64,000 nt of DNA from CAVWDI01 sp963793095 (GCA_963793095.1 CAWBYY010000004.1:334394-398393); one strand, 5' to 3'; shown: positions 1-9,693, counted from the first letter of the stretch. Notes: a model not told the origin generated them from the sequence alone. Numbers and translations are program-made.

Positions 1-61
1 TAATTACTACCAGGATTACCAGTTGGATAAATCTTGAAATGAGATAAGGTATCAACTCCAT
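1..61 (-). CDS. YggT family membrane protein, N-terminal fragment
   Basis: Only the first ~20 codons are inside the window; the gene runs off the left edge. Reading from an ATG at 61 gives MELIPYLISRFIQLV and then a hydrophobic run, which resembles the first membrane helix of YggT proteins. YggT commonly follows yggS, and here the start lies 27 nt downstream of the yggS stop on the same strand. Identity rests on this neighbourhood and a very short sequence, so it is tentative. Confidence 0.5.
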   Translation of the reverse strand, partial: MELIPYLISRFIQLVILVVI

Positions 62-87
62 AATCAATTAACTTCTATCATTTTTGT

Positions 88-814
88 TTATCGAGAGCCC
101 ATGATGGCGGTACCAATTCTGACAATCGTCGCTCCTTCTTCAACAGCAGTTTCATAATCAGCGCTCATTCCCATCGATAGTTCTATCCATTCATTTTCAG
201 GCAGTGAATGCCTAAGGTAAGATTGTAATTTTCTCAATTTCTTAAAATAAGGCCGCACTTTTTCCTTATCCAAAAAAAGAGGCGGCATTGTCATCAATCC
301 AGTGACTTCGAGGTTATCGAGTGAGATTATTTGTTCGATCTGTGGTATTAAACTTTCCCACTTATCTTCCTGCCATGCAGAAAAACCGTACTTTGATTCT
401 TCAGCGCTCAGATTAAAATTCAAACAAAACCGGCGCCTTTCTATTAGCCTCGCCTAGAAATCGATCCAGGCGTTTTGCCAGTTTCAGGCTGTCCAAAGAT
501 TGTACACAATGAAAATTTTCGCTAACCAGCCGAGCTTTACGACTTTGTATATGCCCAATCATATGCCATTCTATATCACTGCAATCAGAAAAATGATCAA
601 TTTTACCGATCGCTTCCTGGACATAATTTTCTCCAAAGGTTCGAATTCCAGCATTGTAAGCCTGCTCAATTTTTCCAACGGATTGGCCTTTAGTAACGAC
701 TACCAGTTGGACCTCATCCGGGTTCCTGCCAGATGAGATAGCGGCATTTCCTATTCTCTCCAAAACTTCCCGGTAATTTTTACAGATGGAATTATTATCC
801 AATTTATTTCCCAA
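88..814 (-). CDS. yggS: pyridoxal phosphate homeostasis protein YggS (one frameshift)
   Basis: PLP-binding TIM-barrel protein of the YggS/PROSC family, which buffers cytoplasmic pyridoxal 5'-phosphate. The N-terminal half (413-814) carries the cofactor lysine in VVVTKG (about residue 42), then FGENYVQE and WHMIGHIQ. The C-terminal half (88-423) carries the conserved LSMGMSADYE and TIVRIGTAIMG. The halves lie in different frames. Deleting one base from the AAAA run at 415-418 joins them as VLFEFNLSAEESKYGF, so a homopolymer insertion is the simplest explanation. The start is a TTG at 814. It lies 45 nt downstream of pgeF and upstream of a putative yggT, a common bacterial arrangement. Confidence 0.88.
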
Positions 815-859
815 ATTTGAAGAAAAACGTTTTTTATTTGTCCCATATATACCAGATTT

Positions 860-1657
860 TTATATATTCAACGCAATCAGAGCTCCAAATCTTCCCGTTT
901 TCCCCTTCTCGCCGCGATGCGAATACCAATCAGAGGGGGTACAGGCAGTGCAGATTGGAGAGATTTCGATGGTTTTGACACCTGCTGATTTTAAATTATG
1001 TTCATTGGCTTTTTTCAAATCAAACTTTTTTTTCTCCCTGCTTTTACTTGCAGTTTCAAATAAGAAGGTATTTGCTCCAGTTCCATATGAATCTCTAACT
1101 GATTTGATAACCTCCGCGCCAACCTCGTAGTGTTCAGTACAGATTGATGGTCCTATGACGGCAATAATATCTCCAGTTCTTGAGCCGTATTCATGCGACA
1201 TCTTTTTTACAGTTTCCGAGGCTATTCTCCCAACTGTTCCCTTCCAACCTGCATGGGTTATTCCGATTACCTTTTTTTCCGGGTCATATAGGAAAATTGG
1301 AACGCAGTCAGCAAACCGCATAAACAGCCCCAGGCCATTTACGTTTGTTATCAACGCATCCGCTTTTTCTATCTCGGTTTTTTTATTTCTTATTGAATTC
1401 ACTCGAATGACTTTATTGCTGTGAACCTGCCATACATCAAAAATTCTGCGATTGTCCAATTCAAATGTTTTGAATACTCGTTCTCGGTTTTCAATTACCC
1501 GGTTAATGTCATCGCCGACAGTTAGACCTACATTTAACGTGTTCCAGGGTTCAGGACTGACCCCTCCATGTCTTGTAAAAACACCGTGCAAGATATTATG
1601 GCCGTTGAAAATATCAAATGTTAAATATCGAGTGTATTCAGTTTGGTGAAAATGCAT
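860..1657 (-). CDS. pgeF: laccase-domain purine nucleoside phosphorylase (YfiH/PgeF)
   Basis: Intact 265-residue protein of the YfiH/DUF152 family. Members act on purine nucleosides (phosphorolysis or deamination) and some have copper-dependent oxidase activity. The metal-binding triad is visible: His79 in WQVHS, Cys118 in FADCVPIF and His135 in THAGWKG, with the N-terminal FTRHGGVS signature. Length is normal for the family. It precedes yggS on the same strand, a conserved pairing. No signal peptide, so it is cytoplasmic. Confidence 0.88.
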   Translation of the reverse strand: MHFHQTEYTRYLTFDIFNGHNILHGVFTRHGGVSPEPWNTLNVGLTVGDDINRVIENRERVFKTFELDNRRIFDVWQVHSNKVIRVNSIRNKKTEIEKADALITNVNGLGLFMRFADCVPIFLYDPEKKVIGITHAGWKGTVGRIASETVKKMSHEYGSRTGDIIAVIGPSICTEHYEVGAEVIKSVRDSYGTGANTFLFETASKSREKKKFDLKKANEHNLKSAGVKTIEISPICTACTPSDWYSHRGEKGKTGRFGALIALNI

Positions 1658-1700
1658 TTTTTATTGTTATCACCCCGGATAGATATTTATACCCTGAAAT

Positions 1701-2693
1701 TTAAATCCTATCCTGATGAGTGCGTTTGAATTTTCCTGCTAAAATCTTACGTGTATCAGCCATTGTCTCTTCAATAAGAGGATAGCCAAACCAGGCAGTT
1801 GTAAATCCGAATAAAGCGCCTGTAATAGACCTTAACACAGGTGTGCTCTCCCGATATGGCAGCAAGCTGAATGGAGGCTGGCTGATAATCTGGCTTATGC
1901 CGTCCAATCCAATAGGCACAATTCCAAATATAATCCAAAGGTACCAGGGAAGTGGTTTTAAACGTTTCCCGCTTAACGCATAAATAAGCCCAAATAATAA
2001 AATCGCAGCATAAGTTGCAATATCGCGCTGGCACAATGCAACCTTATAACCAACATGTTCATCGCCATAATACCCACGGGCGGCAAATATATCGTGGGCT
2101 GAATTCCCTTCACCTAAACCAGTCGCCTCTGAAAAACCCATCCATTCTTCAAGCCCAGCTTGGGATCTTGGATAAAAAGGTTGATCTCCAAATATAAAGA
2201 AAGACCTGAATGACAGCTGGTGGCAAACCATACCATACCCGCGATATATCAGCAGGGCAGGTGTTTTATAACCGGATTTCATTAATATGGGGGCAACGAA
2301 TGGCAGGCCAATATAAAAAGCGGCAAGGATATTGAACACTGCCAGGTAATGTTTTGAAAACCAGAATGTAAAATTATCAGCCTTCGTCCAGCTTTCAGGC
2401 TTGCGGACTATAGCGTTTTTTCCTCGGATCTCTTGCGGATGTTTTTCAGAAACTTCCTGAACAGCCAGTAATGTTCTCGTGATATCTTCATTTTTAAAAG
2501 GTGCTTTTAACTGATACGAACCCACCTCAAGAACCGGAATGCTCTCTCCATATGTTCTTTTCAAATCTGGATCGCTATCAATATTGACAATTGTTAACTT
2601 ATGTGGAATTTGATTTTCCAGTGAGCTTAAATGTTCAATTGCTTCATCACATAAGTGGCATTCATTACGGCTGAAAAGCACAACCTCTATCAT
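1701..2693 (-). CDS. glutaredoxin-like domain fused to DUF2085 membrane domain
   Basis: 330 residues in two parts. Residues 1-~85 are a glutaredoxin/DUF836-like thioredoxin fold with a CHLC redox pair (Cys12, Cys15) and a proline before VLEVG. Residues ~105-310 form a multi-helix membrane domain with MVCHQLSFRS and ALCQRD, the conserved Cys/His/Arg motifs of DUF2085. Its start overlaps the stop of the upstream TlpA gene by 4 nt, so the two are translationally coupled. The redox head may hand electrons to the membrane part, but the function of DUF2085 is unknown. Confidence 0.8.
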   Translation of the reverse strand: MIEVVLFSRNECHLCDEAIEHLSSLENQIPHKLTIVNIDSDPDLKRTYGESIPVLEVGSYQLKAPFKNEDITRTLLAVQEVSEKHPQEIRGKNAIVRKPESWTKADNFTFWFSKHYLAVFNILAAFYIGLPFVAPILMKSGYKTPALLIYRGYGMVCHQLSFRSFFIFGDQPFYPRSQAGLEEWMGFSEATGLGEGNSAHDIFAARGYYGDEHVGYKVALCQRDIATYAAILLFGLIYALSGKRLKPLPWYLWIIFGIVPIGLDGISQIISQPPFSLLPYRESTPVLRSITGALFGFTTAWFGYPLIEETMADTRKILAGKFKRTHQDRI

Positions 2694-3265
2694 TCTGCTC
2701 CAATTTTTTCCATGTATTTATGGAATTGATCTTCATTCATCACGCCCACATGAAGTGCCTGAATCAATCCCTCCCGGTCTACAAAAAATGTGGTGGGAAA
2801 ACCAAGAACCTGATATTCCAATGCGACATGAGCATCCAAATCATATAAGATTTCGTATGTCAATCCCATTTTTTCAATAAATGGCAACACTTCATCTTCA
2901 GATTCTTGATTGTTTACAGCCAGAATTTCTAAATCAGGGGAATATTCTTCATACATCTCTTGAAACATGGGCATTTCATAGACACACGGACCACACCAAG
3001 TCGCCCAGAAGTTTACAACTACAACCTTTCCCCTTAAATCAGATAGTCTGATGGTTTCCCCCGCGATATTCTGTAATTCAATATCAGGCGCGGGTTTGCC
3101 TACTGAGGGGACTGAAACAGATCCTTCATTACCAGCTGAGATTTCTGCATTTCTATTCCTCAGGATACCTGCGCCTGCAAAGGTAATAAATCCCAGGCCA
3201 GCACCAATCAGGATACCTACAGTGATTTTATTCAATCCATTTTTTCTGGTGGGGTTTGCCGGCAA
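2690..3265 (-). CDS. TlpA/ResA-type thiol-disulfide oxidoreductase
   Basis: 191-residue membrane-anchored thioredoxin. Residues ~12-35 are a single hydrophobic anchor, followed by a linker and an AhpC/TSA-type thioredoxin fold with WATWCGPC (Cys91, Cys94) and the cis-proline segment GFPTTFFVD. ResA/TlpA proteins keep apocytochrome c or other extracytoplasmic thiols reduced and are recharged by CcdA, which is encoded just upstream (57 nt away). It overlaps the glutaredoxin-DUF2085 gene by 4 nt. Role in cytochrome c maturation is inferred from context. Confidence 0.85.
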   Translation of the reverse strand: MPANPTRKNGLNKITVGILIGAGLGFITFAGAGILRNRNAEISAGNEGSVSVPSVGKPAPDIELQNIAGETIRLSDLRGKVVVVNFWATWCGPCVYEMPMFQEMYEEYSPDLEILAVNNQESEDEVLPFIEKMGLTYEILYDLDAHVALEYQVLGFPTTFFVDREGLIQALHVGVMNEDQFHKYMEKIGAE

Positions 3266-3321
3266 GTTTATTCCTCCAACAGGTTGAAATTTATTTAGTT
3301 AATTTTATGCTATGCACAAAA

Positions 3322-4233
3322 TCAAGATATCCCATCCGATTCTGCCGGGTCATCCTTGATCATCAAAGACATTGGTAGAGCGATTGGGAATAAACCGGTG
3401 CCAAAGAACCACCAGTCAAGGAATTTCCTCCCTTTTCTGGAAGCGATTACAGCCGGGATTAACCCCAGTAAAATAAGCGCCACAAACAAGATCAGTAACA
3501 ATCTGCCTAATTCAAGTTCATTAAATACGCCGAAGAATGTCCCAAAACTTGCCAGTCGTTCAAATCTGCCGGTAAAAAGGAGTACACCAATGATAATTAG
3601 CAGTATTCCGCTAATTTTTTCAACATAATAAGCCACTTTAGCGTAGCGCCTGATTCCATTTGCAATGATGTCAATTTCCACCGATGCAATCAGGAATGGG
3701 ACCGCAAGTCCAGCTGAATAAGCCGCCAGTAACAATCCTCCATGAACGGAAGAACCTCCACTAAGAGAAATCGTTAGAATCGTACCGAGAATTGGTCCCA
3801 CACAGGGCGACCATCCTGCTGAAAAGAAAACACCCATCAAAAATGATGCAAGGTAACCGCGTTTGCGATCGGGTGCAGATTGGGGACGTAAATCATATTC
3901 TAAAAATTTTATCCGGTACATTCCAGTCAAATGGATGCCAAAAATAATTACAACAATGCCGCCAATTTTTGTGAGCCAGTACCGCAGGTCATACAGAATT
4001 CCTCCAATGGCGGAAGCAGCTATACCAAGCAAGATAAAAATAACACTGAAACCCACCACAAATGCCAGCCCATGACTGAACGCAATCCAGGAGTTTTTCC
4101 GTTCACCAGAAGCCACCGACCGGCCACCAAGATATCCAATATAAGCCGGTACCAGGGCAAACACACAGGGTGATAAAAACGACGCCAATCCAGCTAAAAA
4201 AGCAAGCCAAATACCAATATCTGCTAGCTCCAT
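3322..4233 (-). CDS. ccdA: CcdA-family cytochrome c biogenesis protein
   Basis: 303-residue polytopic membrane protein of the CcdA/DsbD transmembrane family. It carries electrons from cytoplasmic thioredoxin across the membrane to TlpA/ResA-type proteins. The two catalytic cysteines sit in proline-flanked motifs: LSPCVFALVPAY (Cys23) and GWSPCVGPILG (Cys144). The protein continues ~70 residues beyond the usual six-helix core with one or two extra helices. The downstream TlpA gene is its likely redox partner. Confidence 0.88.
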   Translation of the reverse strand: MELADIGIWLAFLAGLASFLSPCVFALVPAYIGYLGGRSVASGERKNSWIAFSHGLAFVVGFSVIFILLGIAASAIGGILYDLRYWLTKIGGIVVIIFGIHLTGMYRIKFLEYDLRPQSAPDRKRGYLASFLMGVFFSAGWSPCVGPILGTILTISLSGGSSVHGGLLLAAYSAGLAVPFLIASVEIDIIANGIRRYAKVAYYVEKISGILLIIIGVLLFTGRFERLASFGTFFGVFNELELGRLLLILFVALILLGLIPAVIASRKGRKFLDWWFFGTGLFPIALPMSLMIKDDPAESDGIS

Positions 4234-4262
4234 AAAGTATTATCTCCAGTAGAGAACAAGGT

Positions 4263-5357
4263 TTAAGTTTGTTCTTTTACAAATACTTTTGTACTGCCTT
4301 CACCAGAAATAGTTATTTCTCCTGGATCCGGTTCAACAACAGGCAATGTCCAGCGGAAGATCCACTTGGCATCCTCCGGATAGGCATTCACACAACCGTG
4401 CGATTTAGCGATTCCATAACTGTTGTGCCAAAAAGTGGAATGAATTGCCATACCTTTTCCAGAAAAAAGGACAGTCCATCCAATCCCAGGTAGATCATAA
4501 CCGCCACCGGTTGTACCACCGGTCATATGTACCGATACCAGTTTACGCCAGATAGTGTGATTTCCAACCGGTGTTGCCCATTTATCAGACTGGTTACCTT
4601 CTGAATCGTATCTCCCGCCAGTTGAGACTCTGCAAAAATAGACCTCATTATTTCCCTCGAAACAGGAGAGCGTCTGGTGAAGCAGGTCTACTTCAACTCT
4701 TTTATCCTGAACATCCGGTGAAAGCGGCGTCATTTCTTCATCACTGATCACTCGCAGCGCTTCCGCCTTCACCCAAAAGATATCCCCAAATGAACCATAT
4801 TTTTCCATAACCCGAAACCAGGTCTGGCCAGTCTCATCAACCTTTATTTCATCAACCCACATGATCTGGCTATAGTATAGGCGTGGGGTGTTTGTGTTCT
4901 TCAACCAGGGTGATCGGGCTGGTGGATTTGCAAGCACCAGATCGACAAAAGGTACACTCACCTCCACCCAAACTCCTTCCGGTTTTGGTAATTCTGACAG
5001 CGGTTTATTAGGCAAATTGTAGACCTGCTGCAGGTTGGGAGCGTATACATAACCTTCGGGGATTTCGACAAATCTTTGATTTATCCAAAGCGGTCTGGAA
5101 CCGGTTACCTCGCGCAGCCAGGGAACAACATCGTCTATATTTAATTCTCCAACATCGGGACTTTCGTCGTCTGGATGCAGTTTAATCGGTACTCTGCCAT
5201 CAAGCACACGTCCAAGTTTTTCAGCATTTGGAAATTCAACAGTATTACTTCGACTGAACGTGTAAAATAACGAATCTAAAGGTTGAATATAAACCAGACT
5301 CAATCCCGCTGCTGCCGCTTTAATAAATTCACGGCGTGTGATGTTGTTTGCACTCAT
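4263..5357 (-). CDS. L,D-transpeptidase (YkuD) with Tat signal, copy 1
   Basis: 364-residue predicted secreted protein. A twin-arginine signal (TRREFIKAAAAGLSL) opens it. The middle ~200 residues have no clear catalytic motif and look beta-rich. The C-terminal YkuD domain has the active-site signature SHGCVN (Cys322) with an upstream AIHSTFWH histidine. L,D-transpeptidases make 3-3 peptidoglycan cross-links or attach proteins to the wall. The next gene upstream is a close paralogue. Export in folded form by Tat fits a position beside CcdA/TlpA, but that link is inference. Confidence 0.88.
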   Translation of the reverse strand: MSANNITRREFIKAAAAGLSLVYIQPLDSLFYTFSRSNTVEFPNAEKLGRVLDGRVPIKLHPDDESPDVGELNIDDVVPWLREVTGSRPLWINQRFVEIPEGYVYAPNLQQVYNLPNKPLSELPKPEGVWVEVSVPFVDLVLANPPARSPWLKNTNTPRLYYSQIMWVDEIKVDETGQTWFRVMEKYGSFGDIFWVKAEALRVISDEEMTPLSPDVQDKRVEVDLLHQTLSCFEGNNEVYFCRVSTGGRYDSEGNQSDKWATPVGNHTIWRKLVSVHMTGGTTGGGYDLPGIGWTVLFSGKGMAIHSTFWHNSYGIAKSHGCVNAYPEDAKWIFRWTLPVVEPDPGEITISGEGSTKVFVKEQT

Positions 5358-5374
5358 TTTTTGCTAACCAGGCT

Positions 5375-6481
5375 TTATCCTTCAATTACACCAACTTGTG
5401 TACTATTCTCTCCAGTTACAGTAACATCTACCATTCCTGGATCATACTGAACAGACGGCAGAGACCAGCGGAAAATCCACTTTGCATCCTCAGGATTGCA
5501 GTTTACGCAGCCGTGTGAAACGGGATCGCCAAAGTTATTATGCCAGAATGTTGAATGGATTGCTACTCCGCCGGTTGCGAAAATAGAAGACCACCCAATC
5601 CCAGGCAAATCATAACCAGCCCCGGTTGTGCCGCCGCTCATCTGCAGGGATATATATTTCCTTGTAAATACATGGCTGCCTGCAGGTGTTTCCCATTTGT
5701 CAACTACATTTCCATTGATATCAAATTTTGCGCCTGTCGAAACCCTGCAATAATAAACCTCATCATTTCCTTCAAAACAAGACAGGGTTTGATCACTTAC
5801 ATCGACCTGCACACGTTTATCTAGCGTTCCTGCATTAATGGGTTGGAGTTCTTCCAAAGTGATTGGACGGAACGCCTCCCCAGCAGCCCATAACATATCC
5901 ACTCCACCGTAATAATTTGGGTTTACCCTATAAAGTGTGTTTCCCTGGGAGTCTTTTCTGATCTGGTCCACCCAGAAAACCTGACTGTAATAAAGCCTTA
6001 ATGGCAGGCCATCTTCAAGTTTAAATTTTACCCAAGAATTTGAGGAAGGCTCTTTATCCAGCCTTGCATCCACAAAAGGTACAGTTACCTCTGCCCACAT
6101 CCCTTTGCCCAAACTCGAATCAGGCAACTCAGATATAAGTTGATTAGGACGGTTAAAAACAGGTTGGATGTATGGACCGTAAATATATCCCTCCGGTGTT
6201 TCTACCCAACGCTGGTTGTTGAAGATATAATTCGGCTGATTTCCTACAATTTCCTGGTACCAGGGCAGAACCGCATCCTCATATAAATTCTTGATTGTTT
6301 CACTGTTCGGGTCAGGTTTTAACTTTACTTCCACCATGCCAACGCAAATCCTGCCTAGTTTTTCATCTGCAAAGTTTTTGAATAAAATAGGCAAAGATTT
6401 TTCTGGATTATAAACTACACCTCCTAACCCTAATCCAGCGATCTTAATAAATTCACGTCGAGTAATTCTGTCCTTCTCCAT
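5375..6481 (-). CDS. L,D-transpeptidase (YkuD) with Tat signal, copy 2
   Basis: 368-residue paralogue of the gene 17 nt downstream, with the same order of parts: Tat signal (TRREFIKIAGLGLGG), a long N-terminal domain that lines up with copy 1 along its length (shared LPW, RWVETPEGY/RFVEIPEGY and YYSQ segments), and a YkuD domain with SHGCVN (Cys325) and AIHSTFWHN. Such strong colinearity indicates a tandem duplication followed by divergence. Both keep the catalytic residues, so both may be active, perhaps on different substrates or conditions. Confidence 0.88.
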   Translation of the reverse strand: MEKDRITRREFIKIAGLGLGGVVYNPEKSLPILFKNFADEKLGRICVGMVEVKLKPDPNSETIKNLYEDAVLPWYQEIVGNQPNYIFNNQRWVETPEGYIYGPYIQPVFNRPNQLISELPDSSLGKGMWAEVTVPFVDARLDKEPSSNSWVKFKLEDGLPLRLYYSQVFWVDQIRKDSQGNTLYRVNPNYYGGVDMLWAAGEAFRPITLEELQPINAGTLDKRVQVDVSDQTLSCFEGNDEVYYCRVSTGAKFDINGNVVDKWETPAGSHVFTRKYISLQMSGGTTGAGYDLPGIGWSSIFATGGVAIHSTFWHNNFGDPVSHGCVNCNPEDAKWIFRWSLPSVQYDPGMVDVTVTGENSTQVGVIEG

Positions 6482-6616
6482 GGATTGCTGGTTTATAGTT
6501 TTAATGCCTAACCGAATAAGGATACACTCAAAAAATACACACTCAATAAAAGGACCATAAAATTGGAATTAATATTCAGTGAGAGAAATCAGGTAAAATT
6601 TTCGATATTTTATGCT

Positions 6617-9079
6617 TTACAGTTTATAACCCTTTATTCGCAGGCTGTTGCTGACTACAAAGATACTGCTAAAAGCCATCGCTCCTGCAGCGAGCATTGG
6701 ATTTAATAAACCCATCGCTGCTGCCGGGATAAGCAGCACATTATAGAAAAAAGCCCAGAACAGGTTCTGTTTTATTGTTTTTAAAGTTTTACGCGAGAGT
6801 GAAATGGCATGCGGCACTCCAATTAAATCACCACTTATCAGGACAATTGGCGCTGCAGCAATTGCCACATCGGTACCAGTTCCGATTGCTATACCTACGT
6901 CACTTTCAGCCAGCGCTGGGGCGTCATTTATACCATCGCCCACCATCGAAACTGATGCACCAGTGGATTTAATTTCTTTTATTTTTTTGGCTTTTTCACC
7001 TGGAAGCACTTCCGCCAGTACTGAATCTACCCCCACCTCTTCTGCGATCGCTTGAGCCGTTCTCAGGTTATCACCGGTTATCATCCACACTTCAAGACCC
7101 ATTTTGTGCATTTCACTCACTGCTCTCGCTGACCTCTCCTTTACTGTATCGGCAATTGCCAACAATCCTGCTACATCATCCCCAACAGCGATTAAAACGG
7201 CTGTCTTAGCATCATTTTGGATTTCTTCAACTTTCTTCTGAAGACCATTTAATCGCAAACCCTGCTCAACCATCATTCTGAAATTTCCAACTCTGATGTT
7301 TTTACCTTCAATTTGAGCTTGAATCCCCATTCCGGATATTGCCTTAAAATTTTCAGGTTGCGATAATGATAAATTAAGATTTTTCGCTTCCGATAGTATC
7401 GCCTCACCTAATAAATGTTCGCTCCCTTGCTCTGCTGATGCGGCCAGCCGTAGTAATTCTGTTTCGTAATATGATTTATCTTCCTGATCTCTGCCCTCTA
7501 ATAAATAACTGAAATTTTCAGAAAGAAATATATCTGTGACTGCAGGTTTACCTTTTGTAATCGTACCGGTCTTATCCAGGACAATTACCCTGACATTTCC
7601 AGCCTGTTCCAAAGCCTCACCATTTTTTATTAGAATACCCGCCTCTGCGCCTTTCCCGGTTCCGACCATCACGGCGGTTGGCGTCGCCAGACCCATCGCA
7701 CATGGACACGCAATCACCAAAACTGCAACCATATTGATAAGAGCCATGGTAAATGCGCTATCTTCAGATCCTGGAGGAACTGGTATTAAAAAATACCAGA
7801 TTCCAAATGTAACCAGCGCGATGACAATTACAATTGGAACAAAAACGGCTGAGACTCTGTCTGCAAGTTTTTGGATCGGCGCTTTGCTGTTCTGGGCTTC
7901 CTCTACTAATTTTACAATTTGAGCAAGGGTGGTGTCTTTTCCAACCCGCTGTGTTTCAAACTTTATATAGCCAAACTGGTTGATCGTCGCTCCAATAACA
8001 GGATCGCCTGGACCTTTCTCGACGGGAAGCGATTCTCCGGTGATCATTGATTCATCGACCGAGGTCCGGCCTTCGATAATCTCACCGTCCACTGCTATTT
8101 TTTCGCCGGGTCTGACGATGATGGTATCACCTACTTGAACATCATCCACCTTAGTTATGATCTCCTCGCCGTTCCGTAGGACCCTTGCGTTATTGGGTTG
8201 CAGATCAAGAAGATTTCGGATAGCGTCGCTTGTTCTCCCGCGAGCACGGGCTTCGAGATATTTTCCGACTTTTATCAGGGTGATTATCACCGCCGAAGTT
8301 TCAAAATATACATGTCCATCGATAAATCCAAGCACCACCGTTATGGAATAGAAATAAGCTGCGGATGAACCCAACACAATCAATACATCCATATTTGCAG
8401 TTCTATTTCGCAGGGACTTGAAAGCACCGACATAATAATCCCAGCCAACATAAAATTGAACAGGAGTGGCTAAAGCCCACATCAACCAGTTCATCCAAGA
8501 AGCATGTTGAATATGAGCTGGCAGCAAACCAAAGTCTCGTCCCATCGAAAGAATCAACAGAGGGATTGTAAATACCAGTCCCACGATTAACAATTTTTTC
8601 TGGCGTTGGGCTTCTTTCGCTCTGGCAGCCTGTTCCGCATCCAGGTTATCCATTCCCAGATCAATTACATCGAATCCAAGTGATCTAATTTTTTTTATTA
8701 CATCTGTTGAGGAGACCACATTGGGGATAAATTCGATCCTCGCCCGCCCATTCGCTAGATTTACACTTACATTTAACACTCCCTCTATCTGAGCCACACT
8801 GCGTTCAATCAGACGAGCATCCGAGTCATCGCTCAATCTCTGGATAAGGATTTCGATCTCACCGCTGGCAATTCCATAACCAGCCCGGTCAATCCGGTTT
8901 ATAAAGTCATCCAAGTTAGCGATTTCTGGATCGTACAGTATTGCTGCACGCTCAGAAGCCAGGTTGACACTCGCATCTTTTACTCCATCGACTTTTTTCA
9001 GGTTACGTTCGACGGTTGCAACACAATTAGCGCAAGTCATCCCGGTGATGGGCAGTATCAGGTTTTTTTCTGAAGACAA
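6617..9079 (-). CDS. copA: copper-translocating P1B-type ATPase
   Basis: 820 residues. The first HMA domain has the copper-binding TGMTCANC (Cys16, Cys19). A second HMA-like domain (about residues 75-140) keeps the fold but has no CxxC. Then follow the transmembrane helices, the TGES actuator motif, the intramembrane CPC in ACPCAMGLATP that marks Cu(I) pumps, the phosphorylation site DKTGTITKG, and GDGINDAPAL. It exports Cu(I) from the cytoplasm. A CopZ-like chaperone and CsoR regulator are upstream on the same strand, forming a csoR-copZ-copA operon. Confidence 0.95.
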   Translation of the reverse strand: MSSEKNLILPITGMTCANCVATVERNLKKVDGVKDASVNLASERAAILYDPEIANLDDFINRIDRAGYGIASGEIEILIQRLSDDSDARLIERSVAQIEGVLNVSVNLANGRARIEFIPNVVSSTDVIKKIRSLGFDVIDLGMDNLDAEQAARAKEAQRQKKLLIVGLVFTIPLLILSMGRDFGLLPAHIQHASWMNWLMWALATPVQFYVGWDYYVGAFKSLRNRTANMDVLIVLGSSAAYFYSITVVLGFIDGHVYFETSAVIITLIKVGKYLEARARGRTSDAIRNLLDLQPNNARVLRNGEEIITKVDDVQVGDTIIVRPGEKIAVDGEIIEGRTSVDESMITGESLPVEKGPGDPVIGATINQFGYIKFETQRVGKDTTLAQIVKLVEEAQNSKAPIQKLADRVSAVFVPIVIVIALVTFGIWYFLIPVPPGSEDSAFTMALINMVAVLVIACPCAMGLATPTAVMVGTGKGAEAGILIKNGEALEQAGNVRVIVLDKTGTITKGKPAVTDIFLSENFSYLLEGRDQEDKSYYETELLRLAASAEQGSEHLLGEAILSEAKNLNLSLSQPENFKAISGMGIQAQIEGKNIRVGNFRMMVEQGLRLNGLQKKVEEIQNDAKTAVLIAVGDDVAGLLAIADTVKERSARAVSEMHKMGLEVWMITGDNLRTAQAIAEEVGVDSVLAEVLPGEKAKKIKEIKSTGASVSMVGDGINDAPALAESDVGIAIGTGTDVAIAAAPIVLISGDLIGVPHAISLSRKTLKTIKQNLFWAFFYNVLLIPAAAMGLLNPMLAAGAMAFSSIFVVSNSLRIKGYKL

Positions 9080-9134
9080 ATTTATCCTCTTATTGGTACA
9101 ATCGCCGCTGGTTATTAAGGGAAATTCTGTGAAT

Positions 9135-9338
9135 TTAATCGGCAGGGTAATTTATTTCTTCAAGCAATGATTTAATTATTTCTTCTGTCGCAGGTGGTTC
9201 AAAAGTGATGGTTGCCTGTTTCGTGGATATCTCTGCTTCTACCGATAAAACTCCTGGTAATTCAGATACTTCAGATTTAACTGTATGAACGCAGTGCCCG
9301 CATGAAATGTTTGGAATACTGTATGTTACCGTTGTCAT
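9135..9338 (-). CDS. copZ: CopZ-like copper chaperone (HMA domain)
   Basis: A single 67-residue heavy-metal-associated domain with SCGHC near the N-terminus (where most family members have GMTCxxC), so the metal-binding CxxC is present. The longer in-frame start at 9386 is rejected: an ATG at 9338 is preceded by GGAGGTTATT, a good ribosome binding site. It would deliver Cu(I) to CopA, the next gene downstream. Expression probably follows the CsoR-controlled promoter upstream of csoR. Confidence 0.85.
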   Translation of the reverse strand: MTTVTYSIPNISCGHCVHTVKSEVSELPGVLSVEAEISTKQATITFEPPATEEIIKSLLEEINYPAD

Positions 9339-9398
9339 AATAACCTCCAGAATATTTTTTTTGGCTTTTCGCTGATCCTTTGACAATTTCTTTTCAAA

Positions 9399-9677
9399 TC
9401 ACGTCCTGGTAGCGGTTTCAAAAACCTCAGCTATTTCCTTCAGAACTCTTTCTCTTTCATCAACATCCTCACCCCGAACTGCGGTTGTTAAACAGGTATC
9501 AAGATGCTGTTCAAGTATTATCGAGCTTACCCGGTTTAATGCTGCCTGAACAGCCTGGATCTGGCGGATAATATCGATACAGTAAACATCATTATCCATC
9601 ATTCGAATAATTCCACCAATATGGCCTTCGATATTCTTCAGTCGCTTGAATGCATCTTCGTGTTTCATTTTATCCAC
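9399..9677 (-). CDS. csoR: CsoR-family copper-sensing repressor
   Basis: 92-residue all-helical DUF156/CsoR protein. The Cu(I) ligand set Cys-His-Cys is visible: Cys33 in VYCIDI, and His58 and Cys62 in EQHLDTC, counted from the GTG start at 9677. An ATG three codons later (9668) is an equally possible start. Apo-CsoR blocks transcription and copper binding releases it. A G/C-tract palindrome lies directly upstream, and copZ and copA follow, so it very likely controls its own copper-resistance operon. Confidence 0.92.
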   Translation of the reverse strand: MDKMKHEDAFKRLKNIEGHIGGIIRMMDNDVYCIDIIRQIQAVQAALNRVSSIILEQHLDTCLTTAVRGEDVDERERVLKEIAEVFETATRT

Positions 9678-9693
9678 TCACATACAACCTGGT

